From: Marininema halotolerans
GTDB taxonomy: Bacteria; Bacillota; Bacilli; Thermoactinomycetales; DSM-45169
Reading direction: 5' to 3'
Assembly (NCBI RefSeq): GCF_900116235.1
Contig: NZ_FPAA01000002.1
Coordinates: 310,001 to 374,000, forward strand
DNA length: 64,000 nucleotides
Shown: positions 55,357 through 64,000 of the stretch, in pieces
How positions within the stretch are numbered: the stretch's first letter is position 1
Layout: each line of letters starts with the position of its first letter
Translations under genes and position numbers: made by a program
The notes under the pieces: generated by a model
What the model was told of the DNA's origin: nothing
Seen by the model: only the letters and a program-made list of their open reading frames with translations
Databases searched by the model: none

Positions 55357-55410
55357 AAAAAAGACCAACACCCTCTGTCTAAGGGACAGAATTGGGTATT
55401 GGTCTTTTTT
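55357..55410. terminator. Bidirectional terminator
   Basis: AAAAAAGACCAACACCC and GGGTATTGGTCTTTTTT pair around an inner GTC/GAC stem, between convergent doxX and nadA. Confidence 0.9.
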
Positions 55411-55419
55411 ATGCAACAT

Positions 55420-56529
55420 TTAAGCGATGGAAAGCATACGATCCAGAGCGATCCGTGACCATTTGGCTGTGTCAGCGTCTACTGATACTTGGTTAATCAC
55501 GCGACCCTCCACTAGACCTTCGATCGTCCACAACAAGTGGGGGCGATCAATTCGATTCATGGTTAGACAAGGGCACATGGTTTGGCTTAACAATTGAATT
55601 TGTTGATTGGTATACGTATCCGCAAGCCGTTGTACCAGATTCACCTCTGTACCGACCGCCCACTTACTGCCAGCAGGTGCTTGATCGATTTGCTGAATAA
55701 TATAGCTGGTCGACCCCGCTAAATCAGCGGCTTGCACAACATCAAAGGTACATTCTGGGTGAACAATTACCTTTACTTCTGGATCGCGTTCCCGAACACG
55801 ATTAATTTGTTCGACGGAGAATTTGGTATGAACTGAGCAATGCCCCTTCCATAACAATACCCGCCAATCCTCCATCGGGCCTGCTTGTTCTTCCCACTCA
55901 TTTTTCACTTGATTCCACACCGCCATTTGCGAAAGGGGAATCCCCATAGCAAAGGCTGTATTTCGCCCTAGATGCTGATCAGGAAGAAAGAGAATCCGCT
56001 TTTTTTGTTGAAAAGCCCATTCCAATACCCCTTTTGCATTCGTCGATGTACACGTCGTCCCGCCATGGCGACCGACAAAAGCTTTGATCGCCGCTGTTGA
56101 ATTTACATAGGTAACAGGCAGAACCGTATCACCTAAATCCTGTTGAATGAGTTCCCATGCTTCCTCTAGTTCGTCAATATCTGCCATATCCGCCATCGAG
56201 CATCCGGCACGCATATCTGGAAGGATCACCGATTGTCCATCGTGAGATAGAATATCTGCAGACTCAGCCATAAAATGAACGCCACAAAAAATAATCGATT
56301 TGGCTTGTTTTTCCCGTGCGGCGATGCGAGCCAACTCGAGGGAGTCTCCAGTAAAATCTGCAAAACGAATCACATCATCCCGTTGATAATGATGTCCCAT
56401 AATAACGAGATCATCGCCAAGCTTTTCCTTCGCAGCTAGAATGCGCTCATTATATTCTTTATCGGATAAATTACGATATGCATCCGGTAACTGAGGATTG
56501 GTTGTCAGTGTCATTAAAGAATCACTCAT
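55420..56529 (-). CDS. nadA: Quinolinate synthase A
   Basis: The 369-residue protein has GHHYQRDDVIRFAD, the iron-sulfur Cys residues in IIFCGVHFMAES, GGTTCTSTNAKGVLEW and CPCLTMNRI, and HPECTFDVV. It condenses iminoaspartate with DHAP to give quinolinate for NAD. It overlaps nadC by eight bases and completes the nadBCA operon. Confidence 0.96.
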   Translation of the reverse strand: MSDSLMTLTTNPQLPDAYRNLSDKEYNERILAAKEKLGDDLVIMGHHYQRDDVIRFADFTGDSLELARIAAREKQAKSIIFCGVHFMAESADILSHDGQSVILPDMRAGCSMADMADIDELEEAWELIQQDLGDTVLPVTYVNSTAAIKAFVGRHGGTTCTSTNAKGVLEWAFQQKKRILFLPDQHLGRNTAFAMGIPLSQMAVWNQVKNEWEEQAGPMEDWRVLLWKGHCSVHTKFSVEQINRVRERDPEVKVIVHPECTFDVVQAADLAGSTSYIIQQIDQAPAGSKWAVGTEVNLVQRLADTYTNQQIQLLSQTMCPCLTMNRIDRPHLLWTIEGLVEGRVINQVSVDADTAKWSRIALDRMLSIA

Positions 56530-57376
56530 GGTTACTCTCCTCCTCCATCATTAAATCAAGACTGATATCCAAAGCGACAGGTGAATGGGTAAGCCATCCA
56601 AGGGATATCCCGTTAACACCCGTCGCTGCAATCTCGCGGGCTGTGTCAGGCGTAATCCCACCGGAAGCCTCTGTCCACACCCGTCCATCAATGCGGCGAA
56701 CAGCCTCTCGTAACTGGGTGGGCTCCATATTGTCTAGCAGGATCGCATCCACGTCGAGTGCGAGAATCTCATCCACCTGCTCGAGGGTATCCGCCTCAAC
56801 TTCGACTTGAACCATATGACCCAATTGGCTACGTACCTGTTTCACAGCTTGAGCAAGGCTACCTGCTGCCGCGATATGATTATCCTTTATCATCACACCA
56901 TGGCCCAGTCCAAAGCGGTGATTCACCCCGCCGCCCGCACATACAGCTGCCTTTTCTAATAGGCGAAGACCTGGGGTGGTCTTCCTTGTATCTAAAACAC
57001 GGCAAGACAGCCCCTCTAATTGATCCACCACTTGACGAGTCACGGTTGCAATTCCGGAGAAGCGTTGCAAAAAATTGAGTGCGACACGTTCACCAATTAA
57101 AAGGCTACGTATACTCCCCTCTGCACGCGCAATCACGGTTCCAGGTTCTACGCGATCTCCATTATCCCGTTCCACATCCAAACGGATGTTGGGGTCTAAT
57201 TGTTGGTATACTTCTACAACGGATTCAAGCCCCGCTACTACACCGGTTCCCTTTGCCAGAAATACCGCCTGACCCCTTGCTTCTTTGGGTATGAGGGCTT
57301 CGGTTGTCAAATCTCCTTGACCAATATCTTCGTTCAAAGCATCACGTACAATCTCCTGCAACCACAATGGATTCAT
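56522..57376 (-). CDS. nadC: Nicotinate-nucleotide pyrophosphorylase (carboxylating)
   Basis: The 284-residue enzyme has DIGQGDLTTEAL, NFLQRFSGIATVTR, DTRKTTPGLRLLEKAAV, GGGVNHRFGLGHGVMIKDNH and the C-terminal EASGGITPDT. It turns quinolinate into nicotinate mononucleotide. Start overlaps the nadB end by 35 bases. Confidence 0.96.
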   Translation of the reverse strand: MNPLWLQEIVRDALNEDIGQGDLTTEALIPKEARGQAVFLAKGTGVVAGLESVVEVYQQLDPNIRLDVERDNGDRVEPGTVIARAEGSIRSLLIGERVALNFLQRFSGIATVTRQVVDQLEGLSCRVLDTRKTTPGLRLLEKAAVCAGGGVNHRFGLGHGVMIKDNHIAAAGSLAQAVKQVRSQLGHMVQVEVEADTLEQVDEILALDVDAILLDNMEPTQLREAVRRIDGRVWTEASGGITPDTAREIAATGVNGISLGWLTHSPVALDISLDLMMEEESNHE

Positions 57377-58892
57377 CCTGACGCCCCCTTTGCATCAAAC
57401 TTCTTGTTGTTGCCCATTGAGCACTTGACTGCGGATAATCTTTTCGGTAATGGCCTCCTCTGCTCTCTTCACGCCAGAGTGCTGATTCCATCACCGTTCG
57501 TGAAATTGTGATCATATCCCGACACTCAAGAAAGGTTACTGGAACTTTTCTTTCTAACCGAGTAAGCTTCTCAAGTCCCTTCTGCAAACCTTCTTTATCT
57601 CGAATAATCCCTGCATGTTCCCACATCAAAAGGCGAAGTTCATCTTTCCATATCTTCTCTTTCCCTTCATCTCGGGAACAAATCGGCATGGAGTACCTTT
57701 TGGGAAGAATGGTTGGCGCAGAGAGAGTAAGGGCTTCTTGAGCGGCACGTTGGGCATAAACCGTCCCCTCTAATAGTGAATTACTCGCCAAGCGGTTCGC
57801 TCCATGCACTCCCGTACATGCAGCCTCACCCACTGCAAACAAGCGTGGAATCGAACTTCTTCCAAAGGTATCCGTCCACACTCCACCCATGACAAAATGG
57901 GTAGCTGGGGTAACCGGAATCCAGTCCACAGAGGGATCAATTCCCGCTTTGCGACAGTGCTCATAAATCGTAGGAAAGCGAGTTGCAAAAGCCTCCCCAA
58001 GACAAGTTGCATCCAAGTACACTTTTCGTCCCGCTCTCATCTGACTATCAATGGCCCGTGAAACGACATCACGAGGAGCTAAATCTCCCCATTCATGAAC
58101 TCGTGACATAAAAGCGTCCCCCTTGTCATTAACAAGGAAAGCACCTTCTCCACGAACCGCTTCGGAAATCAGAAACATGGGATTGGCGTCAATTGCTAAC
58201 GCCGTCGGATGGAATTGAACAAACTCCATGTCTCTCAATTGAGCTCCCGCTCGCCAAGCCATGGCAATACCATCACCCGTCACAGCAGGAGAATTGGTCG
58301 TGTAGCGATAGATTTGGCCACAACCACCTGTCGCCAAAATAACGGCTCGTGCCAAAAACAAAACCGCTTTCCCAGCGTAAAAAGCACTGACGCCAATACA
58401 CTCTCCCTCTTCCACCACCAAATCTACTGCTCGTGTGTTCCCGAGAAGCCGGATACGAGGATGTTCCTCAGCACGTTGAAGCAATGCATCCATAATGGCT
58501 GCTCCAGTGGCATCCCCTGACACATGGAGAATGCGATGGACACTATGGGAACCTTCGCGCCCTAGATTCCATCCATCTCTTCCACTATCAAAGGGTGTTC
58601 CCCAGGCATCCAGTTGACGGACAGCATCGGCACCATTTTTCACTAAGACGTTCACAGAATCCTCTTCACACAGTCCAGCCCCTGCGCGCAAAGTATCCTC
58701 GCGGTGTAACGATGGCGAATCATCTTTACCCACTGCCGCAGCAATACCGCCTTGGGCACGTGCCGAATTCCCATCGTTCAACACAGTTTTACTTAAGACG
58801 GTCACTCGGCCCTTCGTTGCCAATGTGAGCGCCGCAGTTAATCCTGCTATTCCGCTTCCTACTACGAGATAGTCCGTTGTGATCCGGTTCAT
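57342..58892 (-). CDS. nadB: L-aspartate oxidase
   Basis: The 516-residue FAD enzyme has VGSGIAGLTAALTLA (FAD site), NSARAQGGIAAAVG, HRILHVSGDATGAAIM, ATGGCGQIY and HFVMGGVWTDTFGRSS, GEAACTGVHGANRLASNSLLEG. It makes iminoaspartate for NadA. First gene of the operon; the start follows GAAAGGAAT. Confidence 0.95.
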   Translation of the reverse strand: MNRITTDYLVVGSGIAGLTAALTLATKGRVTVLSKTVLNDGNSARAQGGIAAAVGKDDSPSLHREDTLRAGAGLCEEDSVNVLVKNGADAVRQLDAWGTPFDSGRDGWNLGREGSHSVHRILHVSGDATGAAIMDALLQRAEEHPRIRLLGNTRAVDLVVEEGECIGVSAFYAGKAVLFLARAVILATGGCGQIYRYTTNSPAVTGDGIAMAWRAGAQLRDMEFVQFHPTALAIDANPMFLISEAVRGEGAFLVNDKGDAFMSRVHEWGDLAPRDVVSRAIDSQMRAGRKVYLDATCLGEAFATRFPTIYEHCRKAGIDPSVDWIPVTPATHFVMGGVWTDTFGRSSIPRLFAVGEAACTGVHGANRLASNSLLEGTVYAQRAAQEALTLSAPTILPKRYSMPICSRDEGKEKIWKDELRLLMWEHAGIIRDKEGLQKGLEKLTRLERKVPVTFLECRDMITISRTVMESALWREESRGGHYRKDYPQSSAQWATTRSLMQRGRQDESIVVAGDCT

Positions 58893-59065
58893 AATGTGAT
58901 TCCTTTCACATAGTTGTCACGAAAGCGTCACCTTAATTGTCTCTATTATAGCCTATTTGTCAATGAAAAGTTTTTCTATATGGGATATATTTCACAAAGT
59001 GATGTGTTAACCCGCGTCCTTACGCTATAATGGGTTGTGAGAGCAAACTATAAGGAGGAGATCCC
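58893..59065. promoter_or_regulatory. Divergent nadB/nifS promoter region
   Basis: Holds TATAAT on each strand (about 58945 minus, 59028 plus) and repeated TTGTCTC/TTGTCAA-type elements (AATTGTCTC, TTTGTCAATG, GTTGTCACG), candidate sites for a NAD-sensing repressor such as NadR/YrxA. In Bacillus this repressor gene lies nearby; none is in this window. Confidence 0.4.
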
Positions 59066-60214
59066 ATGAAGCGCTTATATTTTGACCACGGGGCCACAAC
59101 ACCACTACGCCCAGAAGTGCGAAAAGCCATCATCGATGCTTTTGATCACTTTGGAAATCCCAGTAGTTTACATGATGAGGGAACATTTTCTAATGAAATG
59201 TTGGAGCTCGCTCGCAATCAAGTCGCCCGCGCCATTGGTGCTTCCCCACGAGAAATTATCTTTACCAGTAGCGGTACTGAAGCGAATAACATAGCAATTA
59301 TTGGTACTGCTCGTCGACTTCAAAAACAAGGAAACCACATTATCACATCCCAGGTCGAACACCCATCGGTTCTTGATACCTGTCGTTCATTAGAGCGCGA
59401 AGGGTTTGACCTTACCATACTTCCTGTTGATCGTGATGGCGCTGTTGATCCTGAGGATGTAAAAAAAGCCATTACACCGAAAACCATCCTTGTCAGTATC
59501 ATGGCAGCCAATAATGAAGTCGGAACGTTAATGCCCATTAAGGAAATCGCTTCCCTATTACAGGAACAGAATATTCGCTTCCACACCGATGCCATTCAAT
59601 ACTTTGGTAAAAAGCCGCTCGATGTTAATCAACTGGGAGTTGATTTTCTCTCCATCAGCGGACACAAAGTGAACGCGCTGAAAGGAATTGGGGCACTTTA
59701 TATTCGTAAAGGTGTACGAATTGATCCCATCTTATTTGGCGGTGGTCAGGAGCGTGGTCTTCGTCCAGCGACCCACAACATGACTGGGATCATTAGCTTA
59801 GGGGTTGCAGCAGAACTGGCGGCAAAGGAAGTACCGGAGCGAGAAGAACGATTAACTCAACTACGAAATCACCTTTGGGAACAAATTCAACAACGAATTC
59901 CCGACGTGGCTCTCAATGGTCACCCCGAAAAACGTTTACCTAATAACCTTAACCTTCGTTTTGATCGAGTGGAGGGACAGGCCATCTTATTAGAACTAAG
60001 TCGGGCGGGCATCGCTGTCTCCAGTGGTTCTGCATGCAGCGCAGGAAAAGGAGATCCCTCCCATGTACTGAAAGCCATGGGACAACCTGACGAAACGGCG
60101 CATCAAAGCTTGAGAATCACCCTTGGATGTGAAACCACACTGGAAATGATTGAGCAACTGGTTGTTCAATTGGAACTTGTGCTCAAAGAGTTACGTCGCC
60201 GTATTCAATCCTGA
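59066..60214 (+). CDS. nifS: Cysteine desulfurase (NifS/NadS-like)
   Basis: The 382-residue PLP enzyme has DHGATTPLRPEV, the TSSGTEANN motif, the PLP Lys in SISGHKVNALKG and the active Cys in SSGSACSAGKGDPSH. It is divergent to nadBCA as in Bacillus subtilis, where the NifS homologue builds the iron-sulfur cluster of NadA. AAGGAGG precedes the start. Confidence 0.93.
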   Translation: MKRLYFDHGATTPLRPEVRKAIIDAFDHFGNPSSLHDEGTFSNEMLELARNQVARAIGASPREIIFTSSGTEANNIAIIGTARRLQKQGNHIITSQVEHPSVLDTCRSLEREGFDLTILPVDRDGAVDPEDVKKAITPKTILVSIMAANNEVGTLMPIKEIASLLQEQNIRFHTDAIQYFGKKPLDVNQLGVDFLSISGHKVNALKGIGALYIRKGVRIDPILFGGGQERGLRPATHNMTGIISLGVAAELAAKEVPEREERLTQLRNHLWEQIQQRIPDVALNGHPEKRLPNNLNLRFDRVEGQAILLELSRAGIAVSSGSACSAGKGDPSHVLKAMGQPDETAHQSLRITLGCETTLEMIEQLVVQLELVLKELRRRIQS

Positions 60215-60331
60215 TAGCGAAAATTATCCGTAGAAATTCGTTTAAAATTACAGACAAGCGCATTCATCTTTGTTACACTAAACAACGATGTAGAACCTTG
60301 TCGATAGCTTGGATGAAAGGAGGTTAATGGC

Positions 60332-61042
60332 ATGAAAATGAACCCAAGCCCCCTCCAGCGAAAACCCTCTAAAAATCGTGTGACCGTTCTAGGATTAGTT
60401 GGTGGCTTAGTCTTGACGGGCTTCACAAGCCCGCAAATCGCACAAGCACCCCGGTATGAAATGGATCTTCTTTCATCCCAATCCCCTTCTTCTGAAGAAG
60501 TGACCGCCAACCTAATCAAGACAAAAATACGCTTATCCTCAGAAGATAAGCCAACCCACGAGGACAAAAAAGTAGAGAGGCCATCGCCAGTTACATCCAA
60601 TCCTCCGAAAGTCGAATCATCGGCACCTCATTTGAATACAAAAAAAGAGCCGGTAACGACTTCTCGTTTTGAAATTACTTCAGTAGAGTCCCCTACAACA
60701 GTGGATGATAGGGAACAGGAACCTACTAAAAAAAGCACTTCCTCCGAGAAAGACTCCACCCATCAAAAAAAAGCACAACCACGAACGGAGCATCATCGGA
60801 GTGAGCAGGAAAAACCCAAAGAAAAACCAAAGAATAACGAGAAAAAGCCGCCAAATTCCCATGATTCAGGGCAATCTGAAACACCGGATCAGCAACCACA
60901 GCAAGAGCCACACGCAGAAAACCCCGATCAATCGCAGCAACTCCCCTTCGATGGTGTGAACGGCGATAGTTCTAACTTTGAGGGCTCGTTGTACGACCGA
61001 TTGACTCAATTGGAATCGATCAAACAAACTCCCACTACCTAA
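60332..61042 (+). CDS. Hypothetical exported low-complexity protein
   Basis: The 236-residue protein begins with a basic and hydrophobic segment (KNRVTVLGLVGGLVLTGF) that resembles a signal peptide or anchor, then consists almost wholly of Lys/Glu/Pro/Ser/Gln-rich disordered sequence (SSEKDSTHQKKAQPRTEHH, EKPKEKPKNNEKKPPN). No domain or family is seen. AAGGAGG precedes ATG by eight bases, so translation is likely. Confidence 0.65.
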   Translation: MKMNPSPLQRKPSKNRVTVLGLVGGLVLTGFTSPQIAQAPRYEMDLLSSQSPSSEEVTANLIKTKIRLSSEDKPTHEDKKVERPSPVTSNPPKVESSAPHLNTKKEPVTTSRFEITSVESPTTVDDREQEPTKKSTSSEKDSTHQKKAQPRTEHHRSEQEKPKEKPKNNEKKPPNSHDSGQSETPDQQPQQEPHAENPDQSQQLPFDGVNGDSSNFEGSLYDRLTQLESIKQTPTT

Positions 61043-61064
61043 CAGGTAAGCGGGATTTTTTTTT
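61031..61064 (+). terminator. Terminator of the low-complexity gene
   Basis: CCCACTACCT/AGGTAAGCGGG stem with TTTTTTTTT following; overlaps the gene end. Confidence 0.75.
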
Positions 61065-61121
61065 GTCTATCGTGTAAACTGGTAAGAGGGAACCACCAAG
61101 CAATGAGAGGAGAACGGAGTC

Positions 61122-62270
61122 GTGCCTCAATCAAAACTGTTTCGTTTTGGCTATGCCATCATACTGGTCTTTCTCATTATCTATCTGGGCACCAAAATCG
61201 ATTTTGTTTTTCGTCCCATTGTTATTTTAGTTCAGACACTCTTCTTTCCTTTTTTAGTTTCTGGTGTCTTATATTATTTATTCCGCCCTGTTGTGCGCCT
61301 CCTTGAAAAAAGAAAGATTCCACCTGTCGCCTCTATCTTATTGATCTATGGAATGGCGATTGGTCTGGTCACCCTCGCTGTGATCCTAGGGGGACCCACC
61401 TTAACCAAACAGATTACGATGTTAGTGAACAATATTCCGGACCTGATGAAAAATCTGCAAGCTTACTTAGAAAATCTACAACGGGATCTACACAGTAATC
61501 CTTATCTTAAAAACTACATTAATCAGGAAAACCCCCTCCAAGGAGATAATTTAAATCAATATATCACCCAGTTCACCAATTATATAAGCAGTAGTTACAC
61601 GTCAATCGTTTCCAACATTGCTAACTTTATTGGGATCATCACCAGCATCATCGTTGTCTTTGTCACCGTCCCGTTTATTCTATTTTACATGCTAAAAGAA
61701 GGAGAAGAAGCACCAAAGCAACTCTTGCGTCTTCTCCCCCCTTCCCAGCGCGTAGAAGGACGAAAGATTCTTAACGATATGGATAGCGCAGTAAGTTCCT
61801 ATATTCAAGGGCAAGTCTTTGTCAGTTTTTGTGTAGGGGTTCTTGTATACATCGGATACACGATCATCGGTCTTGATTACGCATTGCTTCTTGCATTGGT
61901 CACGATGTGTACCAACATCATTCCGTTTATCGGTCCGTTTATTGGTACCGTACCGGCTGTCATCGTTGCCCTTACCATGGATTCATCGATGATCTGGTTA
62001 GTCTTAATCGTGGTCATTGTCGTCCAGCAAATTGAAGGCAATTTCATCTCTCCCCAAATAATGGGTCGCACACTCAACATTCATCCCCTCACCATTATTC
62101 TGATCTTGCTCGTGGCAGGAAGTTTAGGAGGTTTTCTCGGACTGTTACTTGCGGTTCCGACTTACGCCATTCTCAAAGTGATTGTCAGCCATATCTATCG
62201 ACTCATTCGCCTACGCAACCGCAACAAACGTCAAGCCGCCATATTAAAAGAGGACAATGAAGAGCTTTGA
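61122..62270 (+). CDS. AI-2E family transporter
   Basis: GTG start after GAGGAGAACGGAG. The 382-residue protein has two N-terminal helices, a soluble helical part, then membrane pairs with GQVFVSFCVGVLVYIGY, NIIPFIGPFIGTVPAVIVAL and QQIEGNFISPQIMGRTLNIHPL. The family exports varied solutes (AI-2, Na+). Substrate here unknown. Own terminator. Confidence 0.88.
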   Translation: MPQSKLFRFGYAIILVFLIIYLGTKIDFVFRPIVILVQTLFFPFLVSGVLYYLFRPVVRLLEKRKIPPVASILLIYGMAIGLVTLAVILGGPTLTKQITMLVNNIPDLMKNLQAYLENLQRDLHSNPYLKNYINQENPLQGDNLNQYITQFTNYISSSYTSIVSNIANFIGIITSIIVVFVTVPFILFYMLKEGEEAPKQLLRLLPPSQRVEGRKILNDMDSAVSSYIQGQVFVSFCVGVLVYIGYTIIGLDYALLLALVTMCTNIIPFIGPFIGTVPAVIVALTMDSSMIWLVLIVVIVVQQIEGNFISPQIMGRTLNIHPLTIILILLVAGSLGGFLGLLLAVPTYAILKVIVSHIYRLIRLRNRNKRQAAILKEDNEEL

Positions 62271-62291
62271 TTAGGCCTTTCCCTTCACCTA

Positions 62292-62327
62292 AAAAAGCCC
62301 TCTCCGCATAAAGTGGAGAAGGCTTTT
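62292..62327 (+). terminator. Terminator
   Basis: AAAAAGCC-CTCC/GGAG-GGCTTTTT stem ending plus-strand transcription. Confidence 0.85.
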
Positions 62328-62346
62328 TCTTGAAGGAGGCTCTTTC

Positions 62347-62592
62347 ATGGTAAAAAAACGATCACGGAATAAACAGAATCAACCCCAGATGCAAACCCCC
62401 CTTCGGAAAAAATGGATAAAAGAAGCGGATCTTTATTACAGTCAAACGATCGCTCCGCTTCGTCGACAATTAAAAAGTGCCCAACTGTCTAGAAACCTTG
62501 AATCCATCGATACCTACTGGAATCAACTGCAAGCCGCCTTAAAACACCATCGAATATTAATTCCCCGAGCCAACTATGTGGAACGGCCGTAA
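62347..62592 (+). CDS. Small basic hypothetical protein
   Basis: 81 residues, AAGGAGG seven bases before ATG. The start is Lys/Arg/Gln-rich (VKKRSRNKQNQPQMQTP), followed by a helical part (WIKEADLYYSQTIAPLRRQLKSAQ). No family recognised. A terminator follows. Confidence 0.6.
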   Translation: MVKKRSRNKQNQPQMQTPLRKKWIKEADLYYSQTIAPLRRQLKSAQLSRNLESIDTYWNQLQAALKHHRILIPRANYVERP

Positions 62593-62604
62593 CATTTTAT
62601 TTCT

Positions 62605-62645
62605 ACCCCTGATGGATTCGCTTATGGATCAGGGGTTCTTTTATT
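62605..62645 (+). terminator. Terminator
   Basis: CCCCTGAT/ATCAGGGG with a 14-base loop and TTCTTTTATTTTC. Confidence 0.8.
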
Positions 62646-62649
62646 TTCT

Positions 62650-63303
62650 TTATCCTTGTGATTCCATTCTTTTGGTTAACATCCTTTTGATTGACGCTGC
62701 CAAGGAATCGCATGCTAGAAGAGAAGCGACTTCCTCTAATGGCGATGATTTATCGTGAATCAGCCGATTCACTCCCTCGATGCTCCAATCCTCATGGGGA
62801 CGATCCAGAAGAAGGAGAGGCTGTCCCTCTTCAACGAACCCCTCTTTTAACACCCTTAAATACCAACCACTTCGTCCGGTCTCCTTCACACGGGTGGACA
62901 GCCCTTCAATTTCCCAGCGAGCATCTAACTTCCAACAGGGCATTCGCGTTTGTGATACCTGCAACACCCCTTCACCCATTCGGAAAACATCCCCGATACA
63001 AACGTCTCGTTCTGTTTGTCCATGAATCGTGAAGTTTTCACCAAATCCTCCTGGACCAAGATCCATCCCGCTTAATTCTTTGTCCCATAGGGAATAGTGG
63101 GCCAATCCGTAAGCCAAAACCGCTTTATCAGTGCCCCCATGATTTTTTAAATCCTCTTGTCCGTCCCCTGCTAAATTGGTATTCCCAAGATAAACCGGTC
63201 CCGAAATTCGCTCTTTTTTAATCCCACTTTTCCAGGGACGTTTCCATGTGTAGTGGGTTTGTGGTTTACCTACTTGTATGGAAGTAATAAAGGGGGCATT
63301 CAT
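62650..63303 (-). CDS. MOSC domain protein (YiiM-like)
   Basis: The 217-residue protein has GQEDLKNHGGTDKAVLAYG, GGFGENFTIHG and QTRMPCWKLDAR (MOSC Cys), and a helical 3-alpha C-terminal segment. MOSC proteins use molybdenum cofactor; YiiM reduces N-hydroxylated bases and protects against such toxic compounds. AGGAGG precedes the start. Confidence 0.9.
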   Translation of the reverse strand: MNAPFITSIQVGKPQTHYTWKRPWKSGIKKERISGPVYLGNTNLAGDGQEDLKNHGGTDKAVLAYGLAHYSLWDKELSGMDLGPGGFGENFTIHGQTERDVCIGDVFRMGEGVLQVSQTRMPCWKLDARWEIEGLSTRVKETGRSGWYLRVLKEGFVEEGQPLLLLDRPHEDWSIEGVNRLIHDKSSPLEEVASLLACDSLAASIKRMLTKRMESQG

Positions 63304-63546
63304 CGCGTTAACCTCCTATCTTTTTCGTTCCTGTGCACCTATCTTATCAAGTGATCGATCACCCTTCTAATGCTACGTTTGCTCCATCAAATGGATTTAT
63401 GCTAAAACCCCGCTGTGTGAAAGTTTACCTCTCATACACACTTCCTTCATCCGTCGCAGATCGTGCTATGGACCACCTATCAATAGCACTTTCAGTGCCT
63501 CATAGGTTCTCCTGGAACCTATCTTAAAAATTCCCTTACTGGTTCG

Positions 63547-64000
63547 TTATGAAAAGTCAAATATAACCTCTTCGATCTCTGTATTTTCAACCGATAATCC
63601 TTCAATCGGAATCGCATCGAGGGTGATCGTCGCATCCCTCGTTACCGCCTCCAGTATCGCTAAGTAATCCTGTGATAATTGTTGGACGGTCCGATTGGTA
63701 AACAATTTTGTCGCAAATTCAAATTCAAAGTGAAGATCCCGCTCTCCCTTCTCACCATATAAACTCAAATCAAACTTCGAAATGGAATTACGATACTCGA
63801 TCGTTTTGAATGGAATCGCATCTTCCTCTTCTTTATATGATTCTTGCAGGGCAAGCAAGGTAGAGAAAACAGGGTTTCTTGATGGATCACGCTTCATTTC
63901 TAACCGGTCCACCAGACGGTCAAATGGATAGTCTTGATTTTCATACGCTTGTAGTAGATTCTCTTTGACCTCTGCCACATATTCTTTAAAGGACTTATCC
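63547..64000 (-). CDS. Non-ribosomal peptide synthetase, condensation domain, partial
   Basis: The reading frame is open to base 64000, so the 5' part lies beyond. Visible are the C-terminal signatures of a condensation domain: LLQAYENQDYPFDRLVDRL, DPSRNPVFSTLLALQ and ISKFDLSLYGE. The gene then stops (VIFDFS-stop) right after this domain, with no adenylation, carrier or thioesterase domain. It is either a truncated synthetase or one that ends in a docking-type C domain. A hairpin ATAGGTTC/GAACCTAT lies near 63501-63522. Confidence 0.85.
   Translation of the reverse strand, partial: DKSFKEYVAEVKENLLQAYENQDYPFDRLVDRLEMKRDPSRNPVFSTLLALQESYKEEEDAIPFKTIEYRNSISKFDLSLYGEKGERDLHFEFEFATKLFTNRTVQQLSQDYLAILEAVTRDATITLDAIPIEGLSVENTEIEEVIFDFS

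Noticed and set aside
58893-59065. Definite NadR/NiaR operator
   Set aside because: Repeated TTGTC elements occur but do not form a clear palindrome of the known type, so it is only listed as possible.

Overview
The window is chromosomal DNA of a low-to-moderate GC, spore-forming Gram-positive bacterium. Signs are strong AAGGAGG ribosome sites, a SleB-type cell-wall hydrolase, a SpoIIE-type phosphatase, a WapA-like RHS protein, an Asp23/Gls24 protein and an S-box upstream of hom. The gene mix, including a PilM/N/O set, suggests Bacillales, possibly Thermoactinomycetaceae; the family assignment is inference. No rRNA, tRNA, CRISPR array or intact insertion sequence was seen.

Region 1 (1-4071, minus strand) is the most interesting. 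It is a compact operon: a divergent DUF692/MNIO-type enzyme, a partner protein overlapping it by one base, three tandem copies of a 20-residue peptide gene on an exact 147-bp period, a hairpin terminator, a glutamine-dependent asparagine synthetase homologue that appears to start at ATT, and a further gene running off the window. It reads as a RiPP (modified peptide) pathway in which the tiny identical peptides are substrates. I know of no described system with this combination, and the product is unknown.

Region 2 (4072-9500) is sparse. It holds a 5'-decayed TPR protein, a Fur-box-controlled siderophore-type acyltransferase with a small partner gene, an exported EEP-family phosphatase/nuclease, and two decayed HtrA protease fragments, one containing a new 17-bp perfect hairpin.

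Region 3 (9500-27100, minus strand) is a polymorphic-toxin island. A 2883-residue RHS/WapA-like protein carries a Hint self-cleavage domain and a short His-rich C-terminal toxin, followed by its likely immunity gene. Orphan immunity-type genes lie on both sides (DUF3885-like, Imm53, barstar-like, two CPCC zinc proteins, paralogous 83-residue proteins), with relics of older toxin modules and a duplicated 200-bp upstream region.

Region 4 (27400-64000) is mostly housekeeping. It holds MFS transporters, FMN reductase, arylamine N-acetyltransferase, a cation/proton antiporter behind a possible attenuator, sulfate assimilation (sat, cysH), YtoQ, an amidohydrolase, a TrmA-family rRNA methyltransferase, Asp23, hom under a SAM riboswitch, an FAH-family hydrolase, a UgtP-like glycosyltransferase, SleB-like hydrolase, SOD, a HAD protein, a LOV-SpoIIE photoreceptor phosphatase, a D,D-carboxypeptidase, pilMNO, a peroxide-defence operon (gpx, ohr, doxX) with an OhrR-like operator, nadBCA divergent from a nifS-like gene, an AI-2E transporter and a MOSC protein. 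The window ends inside an NRPS whose C-terminus is a bare condensation domain.
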